The notes: generated by a model from the letters alone, not told the origin. A stretch of 64,000 nucleotides of DNA from Crotophaga sulcirostris (GCA_013397455.1 VYZB01000144.1:1428258-1492257), one strand, 5' to 3'. Counted from the first letter of the stretch, positions 39,101 to 51,225 are shown. A program made the numbers and translations.

Positions 39101-42100
39101 ATTCCAAATAGACACAGATGAACTGCAAAATATTTGAACTGAAGTTTTTTTTTTTTAAAGTTATATCAGTTGTACAAGGTTCACTTTTTCTCCACAGAAG
39201 TCAATGTTTTTTTTTACAGAAAAGGGAGAGTCACAAGAGACACCGTGGAAAGAGTAGTCAAGCTACTCTTGTAGCATATAATAAGTAGAAAGAAAGTGAT
39301 TTGAACTTAGTTTTGATTTCTGTGTTTTTTTTTCAGGCTGTACCTGGTATGAATGGCACCTTTAAATACGCTGGTTGATTCCAGTTAGTTGGGGCTAAAC
39401 TTCAGGGGAAGGGAAAAGTTCATGGAGGACAAGGTTGATTTATTAATATACTGAATTTTTCTCAACTACACTTTGATCACTGACTTAAACTCATGTTCTT
39501 AGAGTGAAGAAACATATGCTAAAGAAGAACTTGTCACGCAGGACATCTATAATTAAAGAATATCTTCAATGAAAGCATTTCACAACACCTCCATTAAGCT
39601 TTGTCATACTGCAAAAAGAACATGAGCCACTGTGTAAAGAAAAGTTAAACAATTGTCAGCTGAAAGCAGATGAGGGTTTTATTGAATACCTGTATTACTA
39701 ATTCATGAAGAGGCACCCATGCAAAGCAGAGCAGTTACAATCATTGCTTTTAATCGTTGTGCAATTTTTATTACCAATGGAACTACTAAACAAAAAGAGG
39801 GGATAGCTTTCCTTTACTGGTAGCCATAGTTTTATTTCAGGAGAAATCAGTGACCTAGGTCACCGAGTTGTCACTGTTTCTAGTACCAGGATCACCTCCT
39901 CATGAAGAGACAGGTAGAATTACTGTCTTAAAGACTGCACAGATGGGGTCATTCAAACCCTGCTAGCTGGGGTTTTTTTTTTGTTAAAGTATGGATAACC
40001 ATTTCCAAAAGCAATACAATTATTTGACAATAAAAGAACGACAACAAGAAAAAATATAACACAGATATACAGAATTTCTAAAGGAATATATATTAACAAG
40101 TAAAGAAATGTATATTACATTAATTGTTCTGTTACCAATATCAAAAAGCATAATTGTCATTTCTATACTCTTATTGTTTAAGTTTCTGCTAAGGCCACAG
40201 TGACTGTATCTTGAGTCATAGTCCAAATATTGAGGTTATTGGAAAGTACTTTTTTGAATTTAGTGTTCAGCATAAGCTACTTCTAATCAAGAGGATAGTA
40301 TCATTTCTTCAATATTTTAAGTGAAAATTTTTTTTTAATTTTGAAAGCCTACCAAGATACTTGGTTGTTTTCACCTAATCGTAGTTTTTTTTTTTCATAA
40401 TAATAGCTGGTTTAGTTTATAAGTGTACACGACTAGAGCTCTCCAGGCATTTTAGAGCCAAAGTCTGTGTGTAAGTAATCCTTTTAGAGGTCCCCAAGTT
40501 TCAAAAATTAACAAAAATCCTCTCCATAGCAGAAGTTTAAAGAAAAAATAATATTTTTCCTCCTCTTTACTCCTTCAGTCTGTATGAAATGAGGATCATT
40601 AACTGTTCCAGATAATGAGATTTTTCTACTTTTCTCAAAGCTGTGACATGGAATACTCAAACAGTTCATATTCAAGAATTTTTTCACTGTACTAGTAGAA
40701 CATACTATTACAAATCGTGCTTCAGCTGTAAATTGGTATTTTTTTTTTTTAAAATTGTGGTATTAAGATAGTGAAAAGTAGTTGACAGATAGAAGCTGCT
40801 TTTTTTTTGAAACATATTTAATTTCCAGCATAAAATTTGTGTTTATTTTCTCTTTTTGTTTTTTTTTTCAAGGTCCACACTGTTTCAAGTACCACTGAGA
40901 CCATCATTCTCAAGGGTAGCCACAATTAAAGGAGGAATCTACCTGACCCTGGGCACTGTAGATTCCCACTTTGAGAACTTTACCTTGATTTGATTCTTTC
41001 ACTAATCTCATAAGTTTATAAAATAACTTTTAATATATTAGTCTTGAGTGCAGTCCAGAACCTTATTCTGCACAGAAGCTCTTTCATGAAAATACAGAGA
41101 CCACAGCTCTTTGCTTGGATGAACAATTGAAACAATATCCTTTGAGAGTAAGAAGGAAGAACTGAGTGTTTTGTCTCCTTTACACTTGCATCTGGAAAAC
41201 CGAGGTCAAAATATAGAGAACAGACAAAGATCAAAATATATTTATGCGTTCATTCATTTGTCTCTCTGGGTTTTTTTTTTTACAAACAGTAGGAAACACA
41301 CTTTCATTTGTTGCTGGTTTTAATATCTTCTACGTTTTTCTTATTGGCTCTTTTTTCTCTGACTACTGCTCTTTCATTTATTGGTTTTCTTTTTTTTTCT
41401 TATTTTCAAAGGGAAATTTTACATTTAATAACCTCAAGTCATGTAGTGACAGTAGAACTCATCTAGTCCCATCCATACTATTTCGTATTTCTACATTAAG
41501 CATGGCATTTTTTTTTCTTGTCTCAATTTTTTGGCACTAAATGGAAAAATCTTTTCTTTCAAAAGGTTTTTTTTTATATTTGAAATAAATATTGTGAATA
41601 ATCAACATGAAATAAAGTCACAGATTTTTTTTTTGGAAATGTATATTTCTTGCCAATTTTCAAAACAAAAAGAAGCCATTCAAGCATAAACAGAGGCAAA
41701 GAAGCAGGTAAGACATAAAATTCATCCAAAACATGAAGTTAACAAAAGCATGAAGACTTTTTCTTCACTTGTGGGGATTTTTAAAACTACACATGGGTGC
41801 TACAAGACTTAAAATTGCCCTGAATCAATACAGAAGTTTGCCAATTTGAGCTTAAGCCAAATGACTATCCAATGAAGAGTAACAGATGCACCTGATGACA
41901 TAGCATTCCAGTTCAAGGACGCAGCAGAAATATCACTTTAGTTCTCCCCAGTGACAGACAAAACTATTGATTGCACATTTACAGCTCAAATGCCTTTTTT
42001 TTCCTCCTTTCTAGAATAACAACTGAATTTGAAGTGTATGAAGAGCTTGTGGGTTTGGCTTCAATTCAAGGCCAAACAAAGGGCTTTGACTTTCACCACA

Positions 42101-42546
42101 GTCTGCAGTAGCATTTACAAACTCTGTATTTGGATTTGTGCAAACTTGTTGATTTTTTAAGCTATCAAGCATTTTCAACAACCAGAGCACAGAATAGTAC
42201 ATTTCCTTGTGTTTTTTTTTTTTTAAATTTACAGGTACTAAAATCCAGCTGAGAAAAGGTTAACTGATAGCCTGTTTTTTTTTATATTTTGTGCATTATG
42301 CACTGAGAAATTGAATCACTGATAATTGATCTATTTTTTTTTGTCGCCAAAGAGAGCCAATTAATTTGGATTACTTGAAAGCATATATTGTTTTTTTTTT
42401 TAGGAAAAAGAAAGATAAACACAGGGGGGAAAAACCCAAGCTGTTCATATCTTTTTTTTTTCCGTTTTGTTCACTGAATAAAGTATTTGTAGAACATGTA
42501 AAGATAAGACTTTTTTTTTACTTATTTATCTTAAAAATATATATAT
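24181..42546. other. Long gene-free stretch of the comb contig
   Basis: Across 18 kb I see no exon, RNA gene or convincing transposon. Open frames stay under 100 codons, and the longer ones (for example 41,244-41,540 plus) are padded by Phe and Lys codons from T blocks. The comb is dense at 24,280-25,173, 26,699-27,179 (nine consecutive slots), 38,912-39,215 (six consecutive) and 42,216-42,519 (six consecutive), and sparse at 27.6-29.3 and 25.2-26.5 kb. Short AT microsatellite patches occur near 31,360 and 38,188. A stretch at about 25,380-25,620 is GC-richer and non-repetitive but has no identifiable content. Confidence 0.5.
39850..39863. promoter_or_regulatory. 14-bp perfect palindrome of everted AGGTCA half-sites
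   Basis: The sequence gtgacctaggtcac is a perfect palindrome composed of TGACCT directly followed by AGGTCA. AGGTCA is the half-site of many nuclear receptors, here everted with no spacer. It lies in otherwise plain unique DNA with no promoter in sight and no filled comb slot. A single palindrome of this size is not strong evidence of function. Confidence 0.3.
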
Positions 42547-42547
42547 A
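42547..42547. other. Single N, probable contig join
   Basis: One undetermined base sits between tatatata-like sequence and a run of eight A. The T comb stops immediately left of it (last filled slot 42,511-42,519) and never resumes, which suggests two separately built contigs were joined here. Confidence 0.9.
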
Positions 42548-45066
42548 NAAAAAAAAGATATTTAAAAACCCAAAACTTAATTATTTTTAAATGCTGCACT
42601 TTTTATTTATTTTCAGATCCTTATTGAAAAATTACTATATCTTTCCTACTTTTAGGTAAAGTTTAGAAGAAAGGATGTATTTTTACCACTTCCCGTTATT
42701 TAAAATATTTCTCTTTATTTTTGTGGTACAAAAGTGATCTACACATACATAAACACTGAAAGTGCTTTTCCTGCCTGCTTTTTGTCTTGTTTTCACTCTC
42801 TCTTCCACTTCACTTTTCCCAAAGGAGGGGAAAAATAAGGAGGAACTGCTAAAACTAGAGTGAGTGCAGCACTTTTTGTTATTTACAAATTCATGGTTAT
42901 TAATTTGTTATTTATGTTTTCAGTTTGTCTGGCTGATATTAATACAAAGATTATGTAGGTTTTTAAAGTAAAAAATTGTAAGATAGACAGAACAGCTGTC
43001 AACCAGTTCTACTGAGAGATGAGAAACTGAACAGAGAGAACGTCCCACTGAGAAGCTGGCTCTTAACTCAGGAACTGAGGAGATGAAAAAAATCTGCCGG
43101 AGAAGACAAGTGGAAAGAGTTGGACATGAGCATCACTTCACTGCCTAGGACTGGACCTGGAGCTTGTGTAAGAGAGACAGGGAGACTGTCTACTACATCT
43201 TGTAGCAGTACAGCACAACAGGATCAGGTCTGTAGAGCTCATGAAGCTCATGAATTTCCACACCATGCACATTTCTGGGGGTGGTGTCATTTCAGACTAG
43301 CTCCAGTTTGTTGCCATTGACTGAACCCCAATCAGCAGCTGGAATGCATTTGGATGGTTCATGGTAAATCTTCCAGTTTTGTTTCGTCTGAAAACAAACC
43401 AGGTTGTACATTCTGAGACAGTTATGAAATCTGAATCAACACATGTTAATTGAGGGGAAATGGGAAAGTTTACACTTTGGATGCACTTTGTTGGTTAAAA
43501 TCTAAAATATTAATGTCTCCTCAAGGAGCTCCTGCTTTAAGATGAGGAACTTGGGTAGACTGAGTGATTGTCTCCCATCCAGAGAATAGAAGTACTGGTG
43601 CTAAAATGATCTCCACTGCTCTGCTTCTAGCTAAACATTAACCATATCCTTTACATTTTCTCTTTCCTTTTTCTTCCCAAAGAAGTCTGTTACAGTTTGC
43701 CTTCAGAGATGAACAAACTTGCAGTTAGAGAGCTAGGCAGTTCAGAGAACTCTGTAAATGGTGGTACTTCAAAAGGTAAATTACAAAATCAGCTTAACAT
43801 TTTTGAAGACTTTTCTTTGTACCTTCCTGTCATCTCAGTGTATCAGTATGTAATATGACATTAACTTTGATTTTTCTTATTCCCTGAACTGTTACCATTT
43901 GTGCAAATATTTTAATGTCAGTCATGATGCAACTGAAATACTTTCCTCTTCTGTGCAATGCAATGTTGATGAAAACCCACAACAAAAGTACTATACATAG
44001 CAACACTCTATGTGAATGAATAGAACAAATTTAGAATCCCCTTAAGATTTTATTCTATATTCAAAGAAGTCAAACAAGGGTGAAACCTACAGTTCTCCAG
44101 GCTGTTTGAAGCTACCTGTGCCCAGAATACAGCTTCTGATGGGCAGAGACCATTTTATGGGAGTTCTTTTTGAATGGAAAGAAAGCATGGCACGTTATGG
44201 ATAAAACTTGCATGCAAATTTACTGTTAACAGCTTTGGTACAGCAGTTACAGGAATACTGAAAATACAGTAGCAAATAGACTAACAGGTCAGTTAATAGT
44301 TCCATAAGTTATTGAAAGTGGGTAAAATATTTACTAACCTCCTCATTGAAATTACAGGAGACAAATTATGTCTACTTGTTTTTTTGTTGTTTTTGTTCAT
44401 TTCTTGTCAAACTATACATACATACATGGTTATTCTTTGCAGCATTGCTCATGTTCTGTGGGAGAAAAGATTCACCTAGCCAGTTCAGACAGAATAAGGT
44501 TATTTAATGCACCAAAATAACTGGTAAATATTAGGACATAGTGGTTTATTTATGTTCTTGTGTTTTCTGTGTATTTTCTTCTTTTCTAGTATAATATCAT
44601 GATGGGATTTGCTTCATTATTTATTTCTCAATTTAGAATTTGAAAAAAGGTATTTTTCTGTAAGTGATTCTTTGGGGATTAAGGCTATAACTTATGTATA
44701 TGTACTACAAAACCAATCTATTTTGAAAATGGATGAAAGGAAAACATTTTCCATTTTTGCACATGAAAATATTAGCAGCTCCATGTTTTTTCTTGAGAAA
44801 CCTTAGTTTTGTATATGTGGATACTGGGTTTTGACTTGGTAGATTCAAAATTTAAACCAAATTATTTGGAAACTAGGATTGTTGTTCATTTTTTCTCATA
44901 GGAAATATATACATATTTTAGATTTCCTGATGTTTGTTTTCAGCTAAAATAAGCTTCAGTTGCTAGAGTAAATCAATAACATTTGTTTCCAGTACCTCTA
45001 CTATTAAATAGTTTTCCTTTTTTTTAATTAGACTGTAATGCACAGATGTGTTCCATTGCTACCTTC

Positions 45067-45097
45067 CTTTCTCTCTCTCTCTCCTTCTCTTCCCTCC
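45067..45097 (+). repeat. (TC)n-type polypyrimidine microsatellite
   Basis: A short CT-dinucleotide tract (ttctctctctctctccttctc) passes into mixed pyrimidines. It is a simple repeat with no associated gene. Confidence 0.75.
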
Positions 45098-48000
45098 CGT
45101 GCCTTTTATTTATTATTCCAAAGGAAAAGACAGTGATTTACTCACCTGAGCTCCCATTTTCAAATACTGCAGGTCAAAAAAGCTGGTTTTGCTGGGTTGA
45201 GATATACGAAATTCCCAGGTGAGGCTCCCCAGGCCACAGAAAAATGAAGCCTGAGGGTGCTCAGTATTTCTTAGGTGTACTTTGTGTGCCACTGATTTCC
45301 ATGATCCTTTCAAGCTTACTTATTTTCTACATTCAGTTCTATTTTCTCCTTCTTCTTCCATTTCCATTTCCATCTTAAAAAATAGTAGCTTAAAAGTTTG
45401 AACTAAAAAAAAGTCAGCCCACCTCTAACACATATCTTCTATTTCTAGTACTGAACAACCTTCTTAGGAATCTCAAACCAGTGTTTTAGTATTTCATTTA
45501 TGCATTGTTAATCCCATTTTTTATAACACTTTTTTTCCAGAATAATATTATGGGGAAACAAAAAATAACAGTGTGTCAGAACAAGATGGAGTAATATAGA
45601 GACTAACTTCACAAAGTTTTAAATACCTATTTGCTTCTATACCAAACTTATATTTTTTCATTGATTATTCACGACAGTAATAATAGTAATAATGATAGCA
45701 ACAATTTTAATTTTCATAGCCTAAGAAATCTTTCCATTTAAAAAATTCCGATTAAACTTTCCATTGTTTCTCACATAGTAATACTTCTTTTACACCCGAC
45801 TGGTTGCTTCCAAAGCTTTCGAATTCTTCTAAAGCAAAGGACTGCTGGCCCACAAGTGTCTATATAAATACCTAGTGCCATGGATGTTTTGCAGACCTCA
45901 AATATATGACAAAGAAAATCATAATAGAGATAAAATATGCTTTAAGTTTTGGTCATTTTCTTCCTTTGTCAAATATAAATTCAGAACTAAAAAAAATAAC
46001 TTATTTTTTACATATGCCTCCAAAAAAATCTTCACCAATATGTAGCAAGTATGAAATATAATGATTAATACACCTTAGCATTCTAAGCATGCATATAGGG
46101 AGCTGAATACATATAGGCACCTTATATTTTCTTTTACTGAAATTGATTGATCATAAATTTCATAAGTGTCTGTTCTTAACAATTTTGTGATGCTCAATTC
46201 CCTTCCTGGATGAGTATACTTCTGAGGACAAAATATTGGAGCAAAAGAATTATATTTCTGCTGCTTTATAGAAGAACATACAATTGGCTTCAATCATTAT
46301 TGCCTTCTGCAGCAAGACCTTAAAAAAATGGCTCTTATTTTTCCCTCAGTGAAGCACATAAGTGCTCTGATACATTTCATTCACTGTTTCAAAGATACTT
46401 ATATTTCCAACACTATGATTAAAATAAAAAGATGAAGATTTATGTGCTAATATATGAATCTGATATCTCTACGGACATACACTTTCACTTCATTCCTAAT
46501 GGCATCCTAAACGGAAACACAGGATCCTAAGAGATCTCCGACATGGTCTTAAATATATCTATATAGCCTGCCTATGTCTTTTCCTAAAGACAGAAAAAAG
46601 TCATAGAATATTATGCACCAATTTGGGACAGACAGTTTCTACAGGTACCTTGAGCTTTATGAAATCAAGACTGTGCTTTGAGAGCATGTGTTCACAAGAT
46701 CCTATGATGATTGTGATGGTATCTAGAAAGTCTTTGTCATTCTTCTTTGAAGAACCATTTGGCCTCTGCGGAAGCAATTTGATGTGACATTAGTTCTGTT
46801 ACCATATTAAGGTCTAATGTGTTCTGGCAAAAACTAAATTTGGATTTAAAAATCTATAGTACATTATGAAAGTTATTTGCCGTAAGAGTTTACAATTCAA
46901 ATGCTTTCCTAAATACTTATTTTATCTGCTTAAAAAAACCTACATATTCTCCCTTTCAGGCTTTTCAAGTGTTTTGCCTTCTTTCAAGTAAATAAACAAA
47001 AAATCCTACATTATTCTGTGATATTCATAAACAGTATCAGTGCTTGGGCATGAAATGCATCTGTGCTTACACTGAGTATTTTTGTCGTTCTCTGGGCCCA
47101 GCGCAAGGGATGATGACTCAGTTTGACAAAGGAATTTATTGAACTCCAGTTGTCAGGACCACCACAGATATTTTTCTCCTGAGTTCTACAGGTTATTGTG
47201 GAGCATGCATCCACATAAAAATAACAAAGTTTAGGAAACATCTCAACAGTTGTTTAGTACCATACTCTGGTGTATTCCATTGTTTATGTCATTCTGTGCA
47301 GACCTGAGATTCTGGTTTGAGAACTACTGTGTATGACACCCGTTGTGTATTCCTCTGCTGCTGACAAATCATATTATTTTTGTAAAAAAATATGCTCTGC
47401 TAATGCAAAATTTTACATAAGGAATGAGTATAGCAGCTGGGGTTTTTATTTAGAAATGGGCAAATAATGAGTGCAGGTGAGGGCAAAGCCACTAGCAGTT
47501 TGTAGTGACATCGTTTTATGTTGAAATACCACTCTCTGTCTAAAGTTAGAACTAAATGGAAACAGTTGGGTAGTGTTATGGTCTCCAATGTCTCACTAGT
47601 TTCTCTGTTTAGATGTGTCTCCAGGAGCCAATATCAGTTATAGCTGATGACTGAGAAGAGTCAGAAGTTCCAGTAAAGTTAGTCAGCTGTGATTGAGATT
47701 AATGGGCTTTAATAATATTCTCATCCATGAAAACTACTGATAATGCTCACACTGACTGCAGATTCCAGATTAAGTTCTACATGGTCACGAACTAAAATAT
47801 ATGAAAAATGTTTACACCTTCATGAGAAACTTCATATCTGATGTGAGTTTAGTGATGAATATTTGTTGTTAACATACAGACGACCATGATCACCAGCCAT
47901 TCTTATTCTCAGAAAGTGACAAGAATATCATCAGAATTTCCAAAATGGAAGAAACAGTAAATGGATGCTGTCATATAAGAAAATGCAATATTCCGGTAAC

Positions 48001-49712
48001 AGTAGCTTTTTAAGTTATTCTTATTGTTAATTGACCACAGTATTGGGATTTTTTAATTCTTAAAGGTTGTAAGCAAGTGTTTGTTATCTTCCTTCTTTTT
48101 GGCTGTTGGTTTTTAGGGGGAGAGAGGTGCTGGATTTTTTAAATGTATTTACTTATTTTTTGGCTGAGTACGGGGATATTTGGAATAAATCTGTGACCAC
48201 AGCGGGTATTTTTCACATTTTGGGAAAAGACATGGAATGAGAAGTGAACAAGGCATGTAACTGCTTGTTCAAATTGTTCATAACTGAATGCAAAATAACA
48301 TGAGCAAAGATATCTTTTGGCATCTTAATAGTTCAGACTGCACTAATATGGCAATATAATACATTGTCTTTGTACAATGTTAAGTCTCAGCATGCAACTT
48401 CTGGTAATTAGAATATCAACAGGTAGAAATATGAACGGATTTTAACCAACCTAGAAGATCTAAAAACAAAACAAGTTTTTCAGAATTAATAATAAAATTA
48501 TCAACATCACGTTATTTTTTCATACTATTATGATGCTATTATGATGTATACAATGGCAGCGTGCCTATCGATTAGCAACATGCATTTATCTGTCTCTGAA
48601 TTGAACCATGAATTTCATAGGAACTGGTTTACTGAGAAAAGTATATCTTACAGTCTGTAAGTTTTTTGTATGTTATGCTTTCCATATAGGAAATAAATTT
48701 TCTTATGTCCTCCCGTCCACTTCACAAGGCAAAGTTAAATCTGCGCTACACTGTGATACCATGTTTCCCAGTGGTATGCACTACTCACAGAATAAAGGAT
48801 TATTTGCAAGAGGTCATGGGATTAATCATGACCCAATTACAGTGGGATCACTTAAGTTTCTGTCATATACCTGCCTGACTTTCTAAATGGATAAACTTAA
48901 CTATCCCAACTGCACATTGAAATATTGTTGTTAAAACATCATTGAATCTAAGATACAGCTGCTAAGATATTGGGAGGTGATTTATTTCTCTTGCCTAGCT
49001 TGATGGTTACTCACCATATTGTATACAACAAATTGTGCAACCTCTACTAGTAGTAAAAAAGCCAATTTCATGCTTCTGTCCTTAATAATCTGATTTGTCA
49101 AAATACCTACTAAGTACTTTAAGCACATGCTGTAATTGTTTCTATTCTTTATACAATAGAATATGTTAACATTTATTAATGTTAAAGCTAATTTCAATTT
49201 TATTTTCTCAGAATTCCAGTTTTTACTTTCTAAAACAAATCAAGCAAGGATAGAAGGTGATTTTTTTTGATGGGAAGTAGACAGTATCTCCTTTCTAATA
49301 GCCTGCTTTCAAAACTGTACTTGCCCTTGCCAGGAATCAGATATTCTAGCAGCACAAGGAAAAATAAGGTAAACGTAGTCATACAAGTTTCATAGCTATG
49401 TACACCATCTATTTCCTCTAGATAACTAATACCTAGTACTGGTAAGTTTATGTCTTTGAAGGATTCTAGGGGAGAGAGGTTACTAATCTTTTGCTCTTTA
49501 ATGGAACCACTTAAGCAAGCTGTTGAAAACCCAGTGCAGATAATTGACTCTGACGTCACTTGAGCTGAAAGGAAAGAAGTGTGCCATTTACACATTTTGC
49601 TCATGTGGTAGTATTGATTCTGCCCTATAAACCAACTTGTCCCCACATAAGACAAACAAAAAAGTGGTTGAACTGAAATGCACCCACCTATCCAAACATC
49701 TGTTTTCTGGAG

Positions 49713-49744
49713 GAAAAAAAAAAAAGAGAAAGAGAGAGAGAGAA
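49713..49744 (+). repeat. A-run followed by (GA)n microsatellite
   Basis: About twelve A are followed by gagaaagagagagagagaac. It is a simple purine repeat. The minus-strand frames here read it as Phe/Ser/Leu low-complexity protein, which is not a gene. Confidence 0.85.
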
Positions 49745-49965
49745 CAACTTAAAAAGCAAGGAAGAACGTAGTTTTTTTTTTGGTCTGATAATGGTCCCAT
49801 CTGTGAAAACAAAGGGTGTGAAAATCTTCTGAAGCATGCAAGAACTTTTGCAATGTGGACAGCGAAACATGCTTTCATTCTAATAACCTTGAACTTTCAG
49901 AAAGACATAATAGAGAAGAAACTAGATTGTGGAAAATATGAAAATAATGAGAAGGCATTGGATGG

Positions 49966-50463
49966 TGTCATGGTTTAACCCTGGCCAGCAACTAAGCACC
50001 ACATGACTGCTCTCTTACTCCCCTTCAGGGAGAAAATCAGAAGGGTAAAAGAGAAAAATCATGGGTTTAGATAAAGACAATTTAATAGGTAAAACAAAAA
50101 CTGTGCACACAAGTAAAGCAATACAAGGAATTCATTCAGTAATTCCCATTGTCAGGCAGGCATTCAGCCATCTCCAAGAACGCAGGGCATCACTCCAAAC
50201 ATCCCCACTTCCTTCTTCTTCCCCCAGCTTTATATTACTGAGTATGATGTCATATGGTGTGGAATATCCCTTTGTTCAATTAGGGTCAGGTGTCCCACTT
50301 GCTGGTGGGGTAGGGTGAGGAACAGAATAGTCCTTGGCTCTGTGTAAGCACAACTCAGCAATAATGAAAACATCCCTGTGTTATCAACACCGTTTCCAGT
50401 ATAAATCCAAAACATAGTCCTGTACCAGCTACTATGATAACTGTATCCCAGCCAAAATGAGCA
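49966..50463 (-). mobile_element. Solo LTR of an avian endogenous retrovirus
   Basis: On the plus strand it begins tgtcatggtttaaccctggc and ends near agccaaaatgagca. It therefore reads as an LTR on the minus strand, with terminal TG...CA dinucleotides and the right end matching the usual tggtttaacc...tgaca terminus of a common bird LTR family. In the minus orientation there is a TATA-like aatataaa (50,229-50,236), a CRE-like tgatgtca just upstream (50,245-50,252 on plus) and an attaaa polyadenylation signal (50,081-50,086) about 145 bases downstream, which fits U3-R-U5 order. The words gatgg occur at 49,961-49,965 and at 50,466-50,470, offset by two bases from the right end, and may be a decayed target-site duplication. 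No internal retroviral genes flank it, so it is a recombination-derived solo LTR. Confidence 0.85.
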
Positions 50464-50704
50464 TAGATGGATTTACAAGTACAGAGGCATATGCATGAGA
50501 ATTGTCTTCTGGATAAAGGTCTTATTTCTGTTTTGAGTAGCACTACAGAATGGCAAGTTTTATTCTCAGCCATATTAACATAAACCTTGGTAGCAAACTT
50601 GTCAAAATTAAATAAACAAAGGTGATTTAAAACTCCAATTTCTGGAAAACAGGAAGAAGAAATAATAGAACACTTCTAACTGCCTTAAAAATAAGAATAA
50701 GATG
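50464..50704. other. Short unique spacer between LTR and CR1
   Basis: No feature was recognised between the LTR and the ancient CR1 remnant. This stretch could also be a very diverged 5' part of that CR1. Confidence 0.4.
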
Positions 50705-51225
50705 AGAAGCAGCCTAGACAGTTTCATTAAGAACAAATCATGTCACACCAATGTAATTTCTTTGTATGAAAAGTTAACAGGACTTGTGGATGAGGGGAAG
50801 TATGCCACACATGCTGACTTTAGTAAGGCATTTGACATTGTTGCACATGACATTTTCATAAGTAAGCCATGGAAATATAATGTAGATGATACTGCTGTTT
50901 GGTGAGCATAGCTGGTTAGAAAACCATACGGAGAATAATTATCAGTGGCTCACTGTCAAAGTGGAGAGATATATCAAATTGGGCTCTTCAGGAGCCTGTC
51001 TTTAATTTAATATGATTCAATATTTTCATTACAATGTAGGATGAAGTACAGAGAGTAAGCCTATTATATCTGTAGATCACACCAGACTGGGACAGAAACA
51101 AAGGCACTGGAGGACAGGATTAGAATTTGAAATGGTATTGTCAAAATGGAGGGAAAAAAAGCCACAAGTAAACCAATAAGGGTAAATGCAAAATTCTATA
51201 CTTAGAACAATAAACGGAACAAACC
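50705..51225 (+). mobile_element. Ancient CR1 LINE, reverse-transcriptase core remnant
   Basis: This is the middle of CR1 ORF2, the reverse-transcriptase palm region. The translation of 50,702-50,905 contains IKNKSCHTNVISLYEKLTGL and then HADFSKAFDIVAHDIFISK, the classic DFSKAFD-V-HD-L LINE motif. Downstream nucleotide landmarks in order are gctggttagaaaaccatac, ttatcagtggctcactgtca, ttcaatattttcatta, gatcacaccagactggga and aggacaggattagaatttga. The catalytic F/YADD box region (near 51,075) reads as a degraded gtagatcacacc instead of the expected gcggatgacacc, so the active-site motif is lost. There are multiple frameshifts and stops. It is an old copy on the plus strand without a 3' end. Confidence 0.88.

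Larger units (their letters stand above)
5223..42519 (+). other. 59-base comb of T9 blocks, probable contig-wide assembly artefact
   Basis: Blocks of nine T occur at an exact 59-base spacing, at window positions 31-39 modulo 59. Examples of exactly nine T with non-T neighbours are 5,341-5,349, 6,108-6,116, 6,462-6,470, 8,055-8,063, 13,129-13,137, 15,194-15,202, 21,271-21,279, 24,339-24,347, 36,021-36,029 and 42,511-42,519. Longer runs on the lattice are explained by natural T next to the block. The lattice has 633 slots and about 157 are filled by my count. I saw no slot filled with A, C or G. Runs of eight or more A are rare in the same contig (about four). Neither flanking contig shows on-phase runs. 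Alignment of two slots to the CR1 consensus in the 18.8-kb element shows replacement at equal length, not insertion. Bases at filled slots should be treated as unknown. Confidence 0.95.
42548..49965. other. Unique AT-rich DNA, no gene seen
   Basis: Over 7 kb there is no recognisable gene or transposon. Open frames are short. The largest (minus, 49,230-49,655, 141 codons) has no family resemblance, no clear signal or domain and ordinary composition. A tandem duplication of ctattatgatg (48,525-48,535 and 48,536-48,546) is the only other small repeat noted. T runs here are sparse and out of phase with the comb. Confidence 0.5.

Noticed and set aside
41244..41540. 98-codon plus-strand frame resembling a membrane protein
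   Set aside because: Its hydrophobic look is due to three filled comb slots (41,272, 41,390 and 41,508) in T-rich DNA. No family motif is present.
5223..42519. T9 comb as phased bent DNA, nucleosome signal or Pol III terminators
   Set aside because: Spacing is base-exact over 632 periods, only one strand is affected, it stops at assembly gaps and it runs in register through transposon insertions. No biological process gives that.
49551..49558. Perfect CRE octamer tgacgtca
   Set aside because: A single eight-base match in 64 kb is close to chance, and no promoter or transcript is visible nearby.
49230..49655. 141-codon minus-strand open frame
   Set aside because: No recognisable domain, no homologue I can name, and part of it lies in AT-rich unique DNA next to simple repeats. 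A frame of this length is unusual but possible by chance in 64 kb.
50464..51225. Retroviral pol of the adjacent LTR
   Set aside because: The reverse-transcriptase motifs there (DFSKAFD, then LINE-type downstream words) are CR1 LINE, not retroviral pol.
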